Of a DNA stretch of 64,000 bases, positions 1-11,557 are shown in pieces (position 1 is the first letter of the stretch; each line of letters opens with the position of its first letter). Below the pieces are notes generated by a model. It was not told where the DNA came from. It did no database searches and was given only the letters and a program-made list of their open reading frames with translations. Source of the stretch: Tritrichomonas foetus (taxonomy: Eukaryota; Parabasalia; Tritrichomonadida; Tritrichomonadidae); assembly GCA_001839685.1 (NCBI GenBank), contig MLAK01000695.1, positions 1 to 64,000 on the forward strand, in the 5' to 3' direction. The translations under genes and the position numbers were made by a program.

Positions 1-635
1 TGGTCCCACAAAATCTTTGGGGGACCACCTTGTAAACCTTTCATATAGGAGGAAATAGAAAGTAAGTATAATGTGATAAATATCAAAGTCAATATCTATG
101 ATAAAAAGATAGTATATTTTCTTTTGGTGATGATAACGTGATCACTCAAATGAAGGAAAAAAATTCCTCTCACATGCATTTAATGATTTTTAAATGCGTT
201 GAAAACAATTTTCTCGTTTTTCAAAGCAATTCATTTCTCAATTAATGAATATGACTTGGATTTCTATCGAGTTTTGTATCAATCACTCTAATATGGTAAC
301 ATTTAATTTTTGCTATTCATTTTCATTCAAGTGAAGGAATGCATGTTGTGAAATATGGTCAACCTCTTCACATGAGGTGGAAAAAATTTAAAGCATTACA
401 TCATTGAAATTTCTGAAGATATAAACTTTTTAAGATTATCTATGTAAAAAGTTATTCATTTCTCGACCATTTTTTCATTGATAATTTTCATCGTTTTTCA
501 TATGAAGTATCACAAAATGCAAAAGCTATGTATTAGATTAAGCATTATCTATACTATTAATTTAGGAACATATGAAAATTTCGTCGGTTCAATGAAATAG
601 AATTTTTGTGTTTATAACCGCCAACCCATTTGGCT
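1..635. other. Intergenic, no gene seen
   Basis: AT-rich DNA with no coding ORF that I trust. The first 28 bases hold a short inverted repeat (TGGTCCC with GGGACCA), which may be the end of an element lying outside the window. CCATTT at 626-631, eight bases before the protease ATG, resembles a trichomonad initiator. Confidence 0.5.
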
Positions 636-2078
636 ATGCTTGGCTTCTTTTTATGCGCCTTAGCATCACCAATCGAGTTACCAAATTGGCCGACAAAATA
701 TCGATTTAAGGGAACATGGAATATTCCATATTGGAATGTCAAACAACCTTTCTATGTATCAGTCAATCGCGAATCAGGTCATGAATGTGTTGCTGAGAAT
801 TCTTTAAACGGTTATCAACACAGCATTCATTGCCTTGGTAAATATACCGTTTCTCGCCAAGTTTATACAAACATTACAGAAGAAAATGAATATATCAAAT
901 CTGACTACTGTGTTCAAGTTTTCCTTTCCGAAGAAAAAGCTAAAGAAGATACAATTGTTGAATATCTTCCAACAGACAACAACGAATGGAAGTATCAAGG
1001 CGAATTTATCGTTCTTGGTAAAAAAGCCCATAAGTGGCAAAAGGTCCTCAATATCAACGATTGGTATTATGATTTCTATGCTGATGCCGAAACATTAGAT
1101 CCAATCCGTCTTTTCCAACATGGCCAAAGCATTAAGCATTCCCATCCAACAGATTATATCCTCGATTTCGAAGAATTCGGCCCAACAATTGATGAGTCAG
1201 AATTTTACATCCCACCAGACTGCGGAACAATTGGAAATACATCATACGGACCAACAAGGAAGTTCAATCGTGATATCTCCCTCAAAAAGTCAGCAGCAAG
1301 CAAGAAGGATGAATCATACAATTATGGACCAGACTACCAACCATACTGCGAACAAGTCACAGCAATTGATGCAACCATCCCATCTGAATTTTCATGGCGT
1401 AATTATCCAGGCGTCCTTCCAATTGTCCGCGATCAAGCATCATGTGGATCATGCTGGGCTCAGGCCGCTGGAGAAGCTGCTTCTTCTCAATTCTCACTTA
1501 GATCAAACCAGAACGTTTCTGTATCTGTTCAACAAATCGTTGACTGTGCCTGGGGAGAAGGTGTGAACAATGCATGTGATGGTGGCGAAGGTTGGGAAGG
1601 TTACTACCTCCTTAAGAAGCGCCAAATCAAGCTTGTTTCTGAAGATGAGATGCCATACCTCGGCGTTGGCGGTTACTGTCCAACAAGCGTCCAAAACCCA
1701 ATCGGATACATCACAGGATGCAAACAGATTGCTCCACCAACAAACGAAAAAACCCATGAATTACTCAAGAAGGCCGTTTACAAGTACGGACCACTTATGG
1801 TCTCAATTCGTGCTGGCGTTGATCCATTCGTTCAACTTACAGCCGCTAATCCATATTACTCTAATGAACAATATTGTAATGCAGAAGGTTGGCCATCACA
1901 GGTTGTTGATCATGGCGTTCTCCTTACAGGCTGGAAAGTACACGAAGGAAAAACATATCTTGAAATTATGAACTCTTGGTCAACAAGCTGGGGTGATGAG
2001 GGCTTCGGATACATTGATGAACAATATGATTGTGGTATTAATTCAATGGTTCTCCTTCCTACAGTTGAATTTATCTAA
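636..2078 (+). CDS. Secreted papain-family (C1) cysteine protease with N-terminal extension
   Basis: This is a 480-residue endopeptidase of the papain clan. I start it at the ATG at 636, because the longer ORF begins at TTG. The first 13 or so residues (MLGFFLCALAS) form a signal peptide, so the product is secreted or lysosomal. The catalytic domain fills about residues 245-480. Q267 forms the oxyanion hole, C273 in the CGSCW motif is the nucleophile, and H426 (VVDHG) and N446 (NSW) complete the triad. The roughly 230-residue region before it is not a normal short inhibitory propeptide. Its opening (WP..Y...G...IPY....PF) resembles the N-terminal domain of the insect 26/29-kDa protease and Dictyostelium CfaD group. 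The family call is secure; the subgroup is inference. All catalytic residues are present, so the enzyme should be active. Confidence 0.93.
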   Translation: MLGFFLCALASPIELPNWPTKYRFKGTWNIPYWNVKQPFYVSVNRESGHECVAENSLNGYQHSIHCLGKYTVSRQVYTNITEENEYIKSDYCVQVFLSEEKAKEDTIVEYLPTDNNEWKYQGEFIVLGKKAHKWQKVLNINDWYYDFYADAETLDPIRLFQHGQSIKHSHPTDYILDFEEFGPTIDESEFYIPPDCGTIGNTSYGPTRKFNRDISLKKSAASKKDESYNYGPDYQPYCEQVTAIDATIPSEFSWRNYPGVLPIVRDQASCGSCWAQAAGEAASSQFSLRSNQNVSVSVQQIVDCAWGEGVNNACDGGEGWEGYYLLKKRQIKLVSEDEMPYLGVGGYCPTSVQNPIGYITGCKQIAPPTNEKTHELLKKAVYKYGPLMVSIRAGVDPFVQLTAANPYYSNEQYCNAEGWPSQVVDHGVLLTGWKVHEGKTYLEIMNSWSTSWGDEGFGYIDEQYDCGINSMVLLPTVEFI

Positions 2079-2458
2079 AAATCAATTATAAGCAGCAACT
2101 CTTAACTCCTTGATTTCACTACTCCTAAAATAGTATTCAATTGAATAAAAACGAAAAACGAATCCTTTTTTCCTTTTAAACTCATTCAATTCATATGAAA
2201 TTTTTCTTTTTCGCGCTTTTGAATAATTAATCGATGTAATAGACTGACTTTGAATAGTGTTGGCTCGCGTTTTGGTATGTTTTTTTTTTTTTTTTTTTTT
2301 TTTGGAGTGAATCAGCTACAAGGATGAATATACATTCGGGAATTATGAAGTATGGATGATGTTTAGAGCTCATTTTATCAAAAAGAAAAGCACAATCATT
2401 AAATCGACCCTGATTCAAAAAATTCAATTTATTTTGATCGTTCTCGTGAATCTTGGTG
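2079..2458. other. Intergenic with poly-T tract
   Basis: This gap between the protease and the TRRAP-like gene holds a run of about 23 T at roughly 2279-2301 and is otherwise AT-rich. No separate gene is visible. It should contain the 3' end of the protease transcript and the promoter of the next gene. Confidence 0.5.
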
Positions 2459-5400
2459 ATGCAGGAGCTTTCGCAGATTATCAACAATTCCATAAATGCT
2501 CCTCTCGATTTAATTCACTGGCTTCAAGAACATCATGTGGAAATAGTTCTCGGGAAAATAGGTCGAATGCAAGATTTCGTTCGGGATGTTTTTGCGCTAT
2601 TTTCGCAAAGGCCGAATAACTATGACCTCGAAGAATGGGAGCGCCTTACAATGATCGCTTATATTTTCATAATCTCGGCTTTTCCTCCGCCAAATTTAAT
2701 TCCCAAAATATCGTTAACAAAAGCTTATGGTCCGCTTTTTTCTACATCGCTTTTATTAAACTCGTGGAGGCCCCCTGACGTCGATACGAAAGAGCAATAC
2801 ATCGATATTTTTCATGTTGCTGTTAATTATTTTAATACTGGGTTTCAGACACCTCATTTTTATTCTCGATCGCCGATATACTTTTATCATTTAATTCCAA
2901 CTTTACTTGAGAAAGAAATACCAACGCATGAATTTTATCCACAAATTCAATTTTTTATTAATTCTATTCAAAATGTTCAAAAATCCGATTTGAATTTTGA
3001 TTTTGTTCTTTTTGCATCAGAAGTTTTGAAAGGATTGAAAGGATGTCCAACTGTTCCCCAGGAATTAATGGCGGCACTCGGCAAAATTTTTGAATTAAGT
3101 AGTGCTTCAAGTTGTATATTTTTGCAGCACTTTTTTTATATTTGGTACTACTTTGTCAATAGGTATTCTGATCGAAATAACAATCCACAAGGAATTGAAA
3201 TGTTTTATGATCAAATTGACACAGTTACAAAACTATTTTCAATTACTGCATCTTTAAAACATCATGAATTACATAGAACTTTTCATTGGTATCTTTGTTT
3301 TTATTTTTTCGATTTTGTTAAAAAAGAAGAATACCAAGAAAGGATTTTATCACTTATTTGTAATGGAATAAGACGTGTAAATCGAATTGATAGTGTTAGT
3401 AGGATGCCTGATATGGTAAATCGATTCTCTTCTAGGTGTATCGCTAATTATAAAAATGAAAATTCTTGGGCAATGCATTATTTACTTGCTTCATTAGATT
3501 CCACAATACTTGGTTTAATTACTGACTTAAAGAGAATTATTGGTGCTGCTTCAATGAATAGTACACAAAATGAACCAATCGCCATGCAAAAAGTATTTTT
3601 CGCTGATGAAAATTCTGGACTCTCTCAACTTGATTTTGAATTATATGCAATTTATCCTGAACGTTATTTCAAAACACCTGAAGAAGTTGTTCCTGTTTTC
3701 AATTTAATGACTAAATATTGTGATTCTATACGTAAGCATCTCAGTTCAGCTGCACTTTTCCAATTAACATTCGCAATAAATATTCGTGAAATGCTGAAAA
3801 AAGATTTAAGTATGGAGATTAATAAAGGACATTCTGTTCCACTCCATTATTTCACAAGTATCACTCGGTCATGGACCCAATTAATGATTATTGTATCACA
3901 TCGACAAAATGTGATGAATACCTATGCGCAGAGAGAAATTTTATCATATCCAAATTTCACACGTGATCTTTCTTCAAAAATTAAGAATCCACGTCGTTTG
4001 TTAGATTTTACGGCTGTTTTTAGAAGGTTTTTCAATATCATTGAAGAATGCCCACATGAATTTTACCCAATTTTGGCTGTAGAAATTGCCACACAGATGT
4101 TTAATGCAATGAAAAAAGGTTTATTGACTTATACTTTTATCGAATACTTTTTGGTTTTACCTTTAGTTCTTGATGAAAACTATAATAAATCGATCTTCTC
4201 AAATATTTTAAGCCGAATGATGGAAATTGCTGCCAATAATACTCATTTATTCTTTTCTCAATCAGCAGCAGATACAACTTTACTTTATCAATGGATAATC
4301 TTCACAATTCGTTTTGGTGCAGCACCAACCAATAATAAGCCTAATCCTTTACTTGGTTTATTCTTGAATTTATATCAACGATTATTCATTACTGCAGTTT
4401 TATTTAATATTAAAAGAATTGCCAATCAATCAATTGCACTTCGAACCGTCACTTTATACCTTCAACAATTAAAATTTCATTATCACACATCAAAATCGAA
4501 TTCTGAAATTGAGCCAAAGAAAAAAGGAAAAGGTCGAACAAAACCAATTTTAATTGAAGAAATTCAAGAATCCGCTAAATTTGAAGCTTTTGATACTTTA
4601 TTAACTTTTTTTATCGAAGAACCGAAATTTATGGAACTTCAGTATTTAATGCCTTTCTTAGATGTCACTTTTCAGTTAGGTGATCGACAATTAATTTCCA
4701 AAGCTTCATCGATTTGCTTGAAAAAATTCAAAATTGAAAAAGCCAATAAATACATTCAAAATATGGATCCTTCTTCAACATTATTTAATTCATTCTTTTC
4801 TATAATCAATAAAGTTGGTCGGGAAACTGGAAAAGAAATCTTAAAAATAATTCCTGCTTACGCTCCACTTTATCTTCAAGTACCGCAAAAACCAATTTAT
4901 GCTTATCAAGGTATAACTATTGATGAATATGGGTTTGATATTGATTCTATATTGGAAGCAGTAACAAATCATTTAAGTGATAATGAAGAGATTATAGCAG
5001 GACTCTTCTCTTTGATATCTTGTTGCTTCTCAATTGTTCTAAAAAATTTGCATCGACCACCATCAAGCTACACCAAAGCAATGAAACAATTACTTGTATT
5101 ATTATGTCATTGCTGGTGTTATAATCACTTACATCCACAAATTGAAAAATATGCCTTTCATCTTGCAGGTGAATTCGGCAAAGCTTTTGTTAAAGGTGAT
5201 TCGAATGTTTTTATTATTTGTCTTCTTGATGTGGCTGGATGTAGTCGATCTGCAATGGCGAAAATTTCTCTTGATATTGCCAAAACATTTTTCGAGTTCA
5301 TTAATGGACAACAAATAGATTCTTTCTTTATTGAGCAAACAGTCGAAAATATTTTGTCATTTTTCCCACCTGCTACTCGATTATTTTCAATGCTTTGTGG

Positions 5401-8400
5401 ATTTTCATTAATGAATCGGTTCTTTCCAAATTACATTAGAATTGATCATGTTCGAGCATTTTTGGTTCAAACAACAGATATTTCACCTCTTGATATGAAG
5501 TTTCCGCGTAATGTTAATCGATTCCTGAAAGAATATCTGAGCTCAAAACCTGAAAGCGAAAAAGTACTTTTTGTACATATGGTTTATGACATTATTTGTC
5601 CTTTATCTATGGGAATTAGAGATGTCTTGATGAAAAGAGTTGAAAAACTGGGAATTCCAATGCCAATAAGTTCATTAAATGAACTTGATAATTGTCCAAC
5701 ACCATTTTTATATATTCAACGAATCACTCTGATTCTTCTATGTGGAACACAAAATGGAAATTTTGAAATAACCAATCCACTTTTCCAAAAACTCGTTGAA
5801 TTTCTTGCACCAAGAAGTGATGTTTCTTGTTCATTTGAAAAACTATCACGTTTACTATCATTAATTTTGGCTATTTTGAAGAATGATAATGCATTCAATT
5901 ATTTCTCACAAAATAATGAATTGTCTTCATTTTTGCATTATTTGTGTAATGCTCTTTCCTTGAAGGTTGCACCATTGAACAAAAGTGCCAAGAAATGTTT
6001 CAAAATTCTGAAAGATAAAGAAATTAAAGATTCTAGATTTGAAAGGCATCTTGAAGATTTTTATGTCTTTCCTGAAAAAATCTTTAAATTTTATTCTTCT
6101 CCGCCTGAAAGAATTAATTTTTACGTTCGTTTAGCAAAGATTCTACCATTAAAAATTCCACCAATGGTTATAAATTCATTCTTCAATGCATTGTTTGATT
6201 TTGAAGGGAAGAGGGACAGTGAAAAAATGCAAAATCTTCCGCATTTAATTAAAATATTAAAGTTTTTCACAATTAAAGAATATATTCACAGAAATGAAAT
6301 TAGTTCCACTATCTTGTCGAAATATAATGATAATTTAACTTATTTGCAAAACTACATCACTGTTGTTGTTCATTTATATGATCATAATGAAATTCCATTT
6401 ATTACGGTTGCAAGAAAATACATTGTAAGGTTTTTAGCAATGTTTGCAAACGAAACAATTGATTATTTAATGAATACTGAACGTTCAATGTTCACTTTTC
6501 ACTTCTTACAAGATTTAATCATTAAAGATGAGACTTTAATTTTCTTTAAGACATTTCTTTGGAGCTTTGAGAAAATATCTGATTATTCTACAATTCATCC
6601 ATCAATTTTCAAACTCGTCGAAGATATTTCACTTGAAAAACGGCTTGCACGTGATCCCTTATTACTTCAGGCACTTTTCACCAATTTTGATAACTTATAT
6701 ATGATTGTTTCGACGATCAAATCTCGAAATGAAAATGATTTTACATTAATTTCATATGTTGCTACAGCTATTTTAAATGTTTTCAAATGTCAAATTTGTG
6801 TCAAGAATGTTATTTCATTCTGTCGAATATTTACATTAAGTCATTTTGCCCGATCAAATGTTTCCAAACTTTATTTAGTTATTGTATTTAAGAAATCTTC
6901 TCAACAATTTTTAGATGAACTTCTTGAGTATGTCGTAACTAACGCAACAACCTTAGAACCAATTTATGTTCAATCACTTCTTCCTCATTTAATTAGAAAT
7001 ATTAATAAAACTGATTTATCATTTTTATGGAATCTTCTACCTCGCTGGACAACAGATTGTTTTGAATCCAGATATGCATTTTTGCATTCGATTTTGCGAT
7101 TGCTTGGTAAATGTAATCCAACTAAAGAAGCTTTAGAAATAATCCTTGAAGTAATTAAAGCAACAATATCATCTGCTGATATTCGACTCTTGATCTACTC
7201 TTTGAAAACAGCTACATGTTTATCAAAGAAGAAATTACTCCCACCAAAAGTTTATTACTCGATATTTAGACAATTATTTACCTATCCAAAGTTTTCTGAA
7301 CCACCTTACTCCAAATATTTCTTTGCATTCCTTAAAAGTGATCCTGATAGACTTACCCAAATTCCTCCACAAGATTGCACAATACTTTCTTATTACATGC
7401 ATAATCGATTCCTTCATCTACGTGATCTAAAAAATGTACTTTCACCTATCAATTCTGTTTTCATTGCAGCTCCACAACTTTATTCATATCTTCCGTTTTC
7501 TCTCGTCATTTCTGTAGCAACATTATTAAAGCTTAGATTAACCAATCCCAATCGTGATGATGAGCCAAATGAAGTAAATGATGCATTTTCTTATGCGGCT
7601 AGCTTTTGTCTAATAATGAAACCAACGCAAGAAGAATTAGATTTCTTTATTGGTGTTTGTTTCAGTTATTTGGAGAAATTGTTAGCTGAAAAACAAAAAA
7701 CTGAATTCTATGAATTGTTTTATAATTTATTGACCACCAACATAACCAAAAACTTCCCTAAATCAATGTTGAAAAATATTACTGAAATTGATAATAACAC
7801 CTTCGGTCTTGTATGTTGTGCAGCTCATAATATTCCCCATGTTTTGTTTAATGAATACTATGGACTTGTGGAAATGACGTTGAAATTCGTTGAGTATGAA
7901 CGAAATATTGTAAATATTCCTTATCTTCAATGTTTCATGACAAACTTAATAAAAACCACTGGAATTGATGAAAAATTCAAAGAGCCATTAAATCATGCGT
8001 TTATTGCAGTTAAAAACTGGTATACCGCGAATAATGGTGATCGTTTATTTGTAATTTCCAAAGCCATTATTTTATATAAAGCTTCTGAATGTTTGGATCA
8101 TCTCTGGTCATTCTATGATCAGCTTCAAGGTCGAGGTGTTGATCGAAGACCACTTTTACGATTTTTAATAAATTGTATTGAAAATGTTCCACATGAAAAA
8201 CAAATCATTACAGTTCAAATGATTTTCTCTAAAGTCCGTCATTCGGCCAAGAAAACGCATGTTTTTACAACATCATTACCGTTAATTTTCCAATCAACTA
8301 CTGTAATCAATTCTGTGAAAGAATATATTATTGAGAATTTGATCCCCTTACTTCTTATTGATAAACTCTGTAATGCTGAAAAAATGCTTGCAATGCTCTG

Positions 8401-11400
8401 TGAATATAGCAAACAATCAGCATTTAATTGTAACACATATATTATTCAGTTACTCTTAATTCGTGCCCATAGAGCGAATAACAGTGGCTGTTTAATCTTT
8501 ATTGAACGTGTTATAGAAATGTTACCATCTGATTTTAAGAGTAGAATTGCTTATCTTATTCAAACTTTACCAATTGAAATGTGGGAAGATTCTTTTATTC
8601 CAGTAATAATTTCTCTTTTAACACCAAAAATCCCAATCTGGCAGCCTCTATTTACACTTGCTCATAAATTTGGTTCAATTGGTGGTGAATTAGTTGCAGT
8701 AACATTTGCTAAACTACTTGATGAATCAAATGTGAACATTTTCCAACATTTCCTTGCCAAACTTCTCAAAAGTAACTTGAAAGTTAAGCATACGCAGATT
8801 ATTTCTGGTGTTTTAACGATGTTTCATAATAAACAGATTAAGATTGCTTATCATCTTGCTGAAAAAGCTATTAAATACTCTGGGAATATTCATCAATTTG
8901 AATTTTTCCTTGAACCTGAAACTTCCTACATTCCAGCAGCTCGTTATCTCCTGCCACATGATGCTAATGATATCATTTTTAGTACTTATCGTCCATATCT
9001 CACGAAAAGCCAAGCATCTGCAGTCGCTTTGACATTTGTTAATGAATATGAAGCAGCAAATGCAACTTATATGCAGGATGGTCCTTTATTCTTTAAGGAG
9101 ATGCAAAATGTAAATAATCATTTCATTATTGGTAATGAAAATAACATTCATTCGTTATTAAAGCATTTAACCACAATTGGCAGAGTGAATGCAGCATTGA
9201 AATATTTGGAAGTTGCTGCAAATTCATATCAAAGGAACTTAGATACTGATGCGCTTGAAAAAGTGACTGAATCGAATTACTCTACTACAATTGGAAAGAA
9301 ATTCTTTTCGCCTTTTGAAAAGCAAAGGCTTTGCATCATTCAAGCAATGGTATCTTTAATTGCAGGTGAACCTCAATTAAATTCAGATACATCGTGTATG
9401 AGCCACGCTTTTCTCGAACTCTATGAAAAGTTCAAAGATTTCTTAAATAACACCAAATCTAAAAATGACATTGAAATTGATAAAAATGATACTTCCGCTG
9501 TTGTTCTGTTAATGCCATCAATGAAAGATCGTTTTAATAAAGTTGTTGGATTTACTCCGCCTGGACTTGTAGCAATTGGTAAGTCACATATCGAAGCATA
9601 TTTTACACAGATTTCAAAGAAGCTTGAATCGAATGAAATGCAACGAAATGACTACAGAGAATTTGCTGCATTTTCATTTGTTGTTTTTTGTGCACAACCT
9701 TCGCCACAATTGAATTCTACTGCTTTTGGTGCATATTGTAAAATATTTTGTGATACACTTGACTATCCACAATATGTTGTTCATGAAGCTGCTGCTAGAA
9801 TTATAACAATGTGTCGATTGGCCATCCATTCTAATGATGAAGCCTTTTTAGCGACTGTCCGATCATCAAAAGCCATTTTCAATCAAGTTAATAGCGAAAA
9901 ATGGAGATTTTGGCTGGCACATTTGGTTGAACTTGCAAATACTCCTTGGTTTTGTGATATGGTATTTGACATGCTTAAAGAAATGCCTTATCGCTCGTTA
10001 TTGTATTCAAAAAGAGGAAAATCTCTAAGTTTGTCTGATGCTTTATTGAAAGTTATTCACGAAAAACCAAGTTCTCAGATTTCGATGATGAAAATTTGTG
10101 AAAACTTTTTCAACTCTTTATTTGAAATAGACTTTCAAGAAAAAGAAACACAATCCAGAATTGTTCGATTTGCCGTCGAACTAGGCAAACTAGATATAAA
10201 GACAATTATAAATCTTGACATTATGAGTGAAAGACAAAAAATTCCAAATAATCCATTCCAACGATCTCTTCAAAAATTGACTCTTAATCAAATTAATTTA
10301 TTAGGCGATATTCAATCTTTTGCGTACGAAGTTAAAAATCGAACATATGAGCAAATAATTGAATTCGTTCAATCAATCACCAATTCAAAACATTCACTTA
10401 CAGAAATTCAATCGAAGATTGGGCATAGTGTTCATGCTGTGAATGAAAACTTGCCATTCATTTTCCCATTAAGATTGGAGAAACCGTTACAAATTAGCAT
10501 TAATCAAATTTCCGAAGATTTTACAGCCCTAACGAAGGATATAATTGTCATTAAAATGATCTCAAACATACATCAATGGCAGCACTACATCATCCAACGA
10601 TCAACGAACACAAATGGTTATAATAAAAGTGTTATCACGCTTGCCAACACTATGTTCTTGATCAAGCTGATGCTACAAAGACAATATTCGGCTAGGAGAA
10701 GGAATCTGTTGATCTTTCCAAGCCAGTTTTTCGAAATTGGAGAAAATTTAATTTTAATTCCGGTCATTTCTGAACCGCAGACGATGGAACTTCTATTCCA
10801 AGAATCAGAAATGATGACATCAGCAGAGTGGATTTCCAAATATGCTGTTCCATCAAATGATTTTAATGACTTTAATACTTTTAACGATAGCAATGAAAAC
10901 AACAAAGATGAAAAATTAATGAAGTTTGTCTTAAATGAAGAAGGAATTGAACAAATTAATAGATTATCAACACATTATTTCATTAAGAAATATTCCAATG
11001 AAATTAGTGCAGACATCATGATGCGAATGCGTCCAATTTTAGCTAATTCGATGATCGTTTCTGGACTTTTTAGGCAAATTTTTAATGCAAAGTATCCAAC
11101 ACTTCAGACATGCGTCTTTTGTCCCCAGACTGCTGTTGTTCCTTTAATGCATTCGGATTATGATTATAATAAAATCACAGACACAGACTCCCAAGTCGCC
11201 TCTTCATTCAGGCTGAGTCCAAACATGGTAAATGTTCATGGACCGGCATTGAAAGGAAGGTGCGTGGTGACAATGGCTGTCATGAGCAAAGCATTAACGG
11301 AAAACATTGAAAGCATGCGAAGTTACATCGAAGCACTCATTGGAGACGAAGACTTTACTGCAGGAAGAGTTCGAGAGATCTCAGAAATGATTGAAACTCG

Positions 11401-11557
11401 AAGTAAGATCGAAAAGAGGTTTTTAGACTTTTGCCCGCCAACTGGAAGTGGGGTTGGACCAGAAATTGCAGAAGAATGGATTGAAAAAATTGAAACGTTT
11501 TTAGACATTGCAATGAATCCAGATTTGCATCCGGTTGAAGCCATTCCATGGTATTGA
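2459..11557 (+). CDS. Tra1/TRRAP-like PIKK-family pseudokinase
   Basis: This is a single uninterrupted 3032-residue ORF starting at the ATG at 2459 (the longer frame starts at TTG). Most of it is a helical, HEAT/FAT-like solenoid with no low-complexity breaks. The last 450 residues or so align by eye with the end of Tra1/TRRAP: a segment RRRNLLIFPSQF near residue 2745, the motif FRLSPN near 2920 (TRRAP has FRLTPN), and a C terminus ending in PWY, where TRRAP ends in PW plus a hydrophobic residue. I see no DxxxxN catalytic loop and no DFG, so it should be a catalytically dead scaffold. In other eukaryotes Tra1/TRRAP is the activator-binding subunit of the SAGA and NuA4 histone acetyltransferase complexes. 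It is shorter than the usual 3700-3800 residues. The alternative, another PIKK such as TOR or ATM, is unlikely because the kinase signature is absent. Confidence 0.82.
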   Translation: MQELSQIINNSINAPLDLIHWLQEHHVEIVLGKIGRMQDFVRDVFALFSQRPNNYDLEEWERLTMIAYIFIISAFPPPNLIPKISLTKAYGPLFSTSLLLNSWRPPDVDTKEQYIDIFHVAVNYFNTGFQTPHFYSRSPIYFYHLIPTLLEKEIPTHEFYPQIQFFINSIQNVQKSDLNFDFVLFASEVLKGLKGCPTVPQELMAALGKIFELSSASSCIFLQHFFYIWYYFVNRYSDRNNNPQGIEMFYDQIDTVTKLFSITASLKHHELHRTFHWYLCFYFFDFVKKEEYQERILSLICNGIRRVNRIDSVSRMPDMVNRFSSRCIANYKNENSWAMHYLLASLDSTILGLITDLKRIIGAASMNSTQNEPIAMQKVFFADENSGLSQLDFELYAIYPERYFKTPEEVVPVFNLMTKYCDSIRKHLSSAALFQLTFAINIREMLKKDLSMEINKGHSVPLHYFTSITRSWTQLMIIVSHRQNVMNTYAQREILSYPNFTRDLSSKIKNPRRLLDFTAVFRRFFNIIEECPHEFYPILAVEIATQMFNAMKKGLLTYTFIEYFLVLPLVLDENYNKSIFSNILSRMMEIAANNTHLFFSQSAADTTLLYQWIIFTIRFGAAPTNNKPNPLLGLFLNLYQRLFITAVLFNIKRIANQSIALRTVTLYLQQLKFHYHTSKSNSEIEPKKKGKGRTKPILIEEIQESAKFEAFDTLLTFFIEEPKFMELQYLMPFLDVTFQLGDRQLISKASSICLKKFKIEKANKYIQNMDPSSTLFNSFFSIINKVGRETGKEILKIIPAYAPLYLQVPQKPIYAYQGITIDEYGFDIDSILEAVTNHLSDNEEIIAGLFSLISCCFSIVLKNLHRPPSSYTKAMKQLLVLLCHCWCYNHLHPQIEKYAFHLAGEFGKAFVKGDSNVFIICLLDVAGCSRSAMAKISLDIAKTFFEFINGQQIDSFFIEQTVENILSFFPPATRLFSMLCGFSLMNRFFPNYIRIDHVRAFLVQTTDISPLDMKFPRNVNRFLKEYLSSKPESEKVLFVHMVYDIICPLSMGIRDVLMKRVEKLGIPMPISSLNELDNCPTPFLYIQRITLILLCGTQNGNFEITNPLFQKLVEFLAPRSDVSCSFEKLSRLLSLILAILKNDNAFNYFSQNNELSSFLHYLCNALSLKVAPLNKSAKKCFKILKDKEIKDSRFERHLEDFYVFPEKIFKFYSSPPERINFYVRLAKILPLKIPPMVINSFFNALFDFEGKRDSEKMQNLPHLIKILKFFTIKEYIHRNEISSTILSKYNDNLTYLQNYITVVVHLYDHNEIPFITVARKYIVRFLAMFANETIDYLMNTERSMFTFHFLQDLIIKDETLIFFKTFLWSFEKISDYSTIHPSIFKLVEDISLEKRLARDPLLLQALFTNFDNLYMIVSTIKSRNENDFTLISYVATAILNVFKCQICVKNVISFCRIFTLSHFARSNVSKLYLVIVFKKSSQQFLDELLEYVVTNATTLEPIYVQSLLPHLIRNINKTDLSFLWNLLPRWTTDCFESRYAFLHSILRLLGKCNPTKEALEIILEVIKATISSADIRLLIYSLKTATCLSKKKLLPPKVYYSIFRQLFTYPKFSEPPYSKYFFAFLKSDPDRLTQIPPQDCTILSYYMHNRFLHLRDLKNVLSPINSVFIAAPQLYSYLPFSLVISVATLLKLRLTNPNRDDEPNEVNDAFSYAASFCLIMKPTQEELDFFIGVCFSYLEKLLAEKQKTEFYELFYNLLTTNITKNFPKSMLKNITEIDNNTFGLVCCAAHNIPHVLFNEYYGLVEMTLKFVEYERNIVNIPYLQCFMTNLIKTTGIDEKFKEPLNHAFIAVKNWYTANNGDRLFVISKAIILYKASECLDHLWSFYDQLQGRGVDRRPLLRFLINCIENVPHEKQIITVQMIFSKVRHSAKKTHVFTTSLPLIFQSTTVINSVKEYIIENLIPLLLIDKLCNAEKMLAMLCEYSKQSAFNCNTYIIQLLLIRAHRANNSGCLIFIERVIEMLPSDFKSRIAYLIQTLPIEMWEDSFIPVIISLLTPKIPIWQPLFTLAHKFGSIGGELVAVTFAKLLDESNVNIFQHFLAKLLKSNLKVKHTQIISGVLTMFHNKQIKIAYHLAEKAIKYSGNIHQFEFFLEPETSYIPAARYLLPHDANDIIFSTYRPYLTKSQASAVALTFVNEYEAANATYMQDGPLFFKEMQNVNNHFIIGNENNIHSLLKHLTTIGRVNAALKYLEVAANSYQRNLDTDALEKVTESNYSTTIGKKFFSPFEKQRLCIIQAMVSLIAGEPQLNSDTSCMSHAFLELYEKFKDFLNNTKSKNDIEIDKNDTSAVVLLMPSMKDRFNKVVGFTPPGLVAIGKSHIEAYFTQISKKLESNEMQRNDYREFAAFSFVVFCAQPSPQLNSTAFGAYCKIFCDTLDYPQYVVHEAAARIITMCRLAIHSNDEAFLATVRSSKAIFNQVNSEKWRFWLAHLVELANTPWFCDMVFDMLKEMPYRSLLYSKRGKSLSLSDALLKVIHEKPSSQISMMKICENFFNSLFEIDFQEKETQSRIVRFAVELGKLDIKTIINLDIMSERQKIPNNPFQRSLQKLTLNQINLLGDIQSFAYEVKNRTYEQIIEFVQSITNSKHSLTEIQSKIGHSVHAVNENLPFIFPLRLEKPLQISINQISEDFTALTKDIIVIKMISNIHQWQHYIIQRSTNTNGYNKSVITLANTMFLIKLMLQRQYSARRRNLLIFPSQFFEIGENLILIPVISEPQTMELLFQESEMMTSAEWISKYAVPSNDFNDFNTFNDSNENNKDEKLMKFVLNEEGIEQINRLSTHYFIKKYSNEISADIMMRMRPILANSMIVSGLFRQIFNAKYPTLQTCVFCPQTAVVPLMHSDYDYNKITDTDSQVASSFRLSPNMVNVHGPALKGRCVVTMAVMSKALTENIESMRSYIEALIGDEDFTAGRVREISEMIETRSKIEKRFLDFCPPTGSGVGPEIAEEWIEKIETFLDIAMNPDLHPVEAIPWY

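Noticed and set aside
630..635. TTG start for the cysteine protease (and similar TTG starts elsewhere)
   Set aside because: Eukaryotic initiation at TTG is improbable and an in-frame ATG lies immediately downstream with a good signal peptide.
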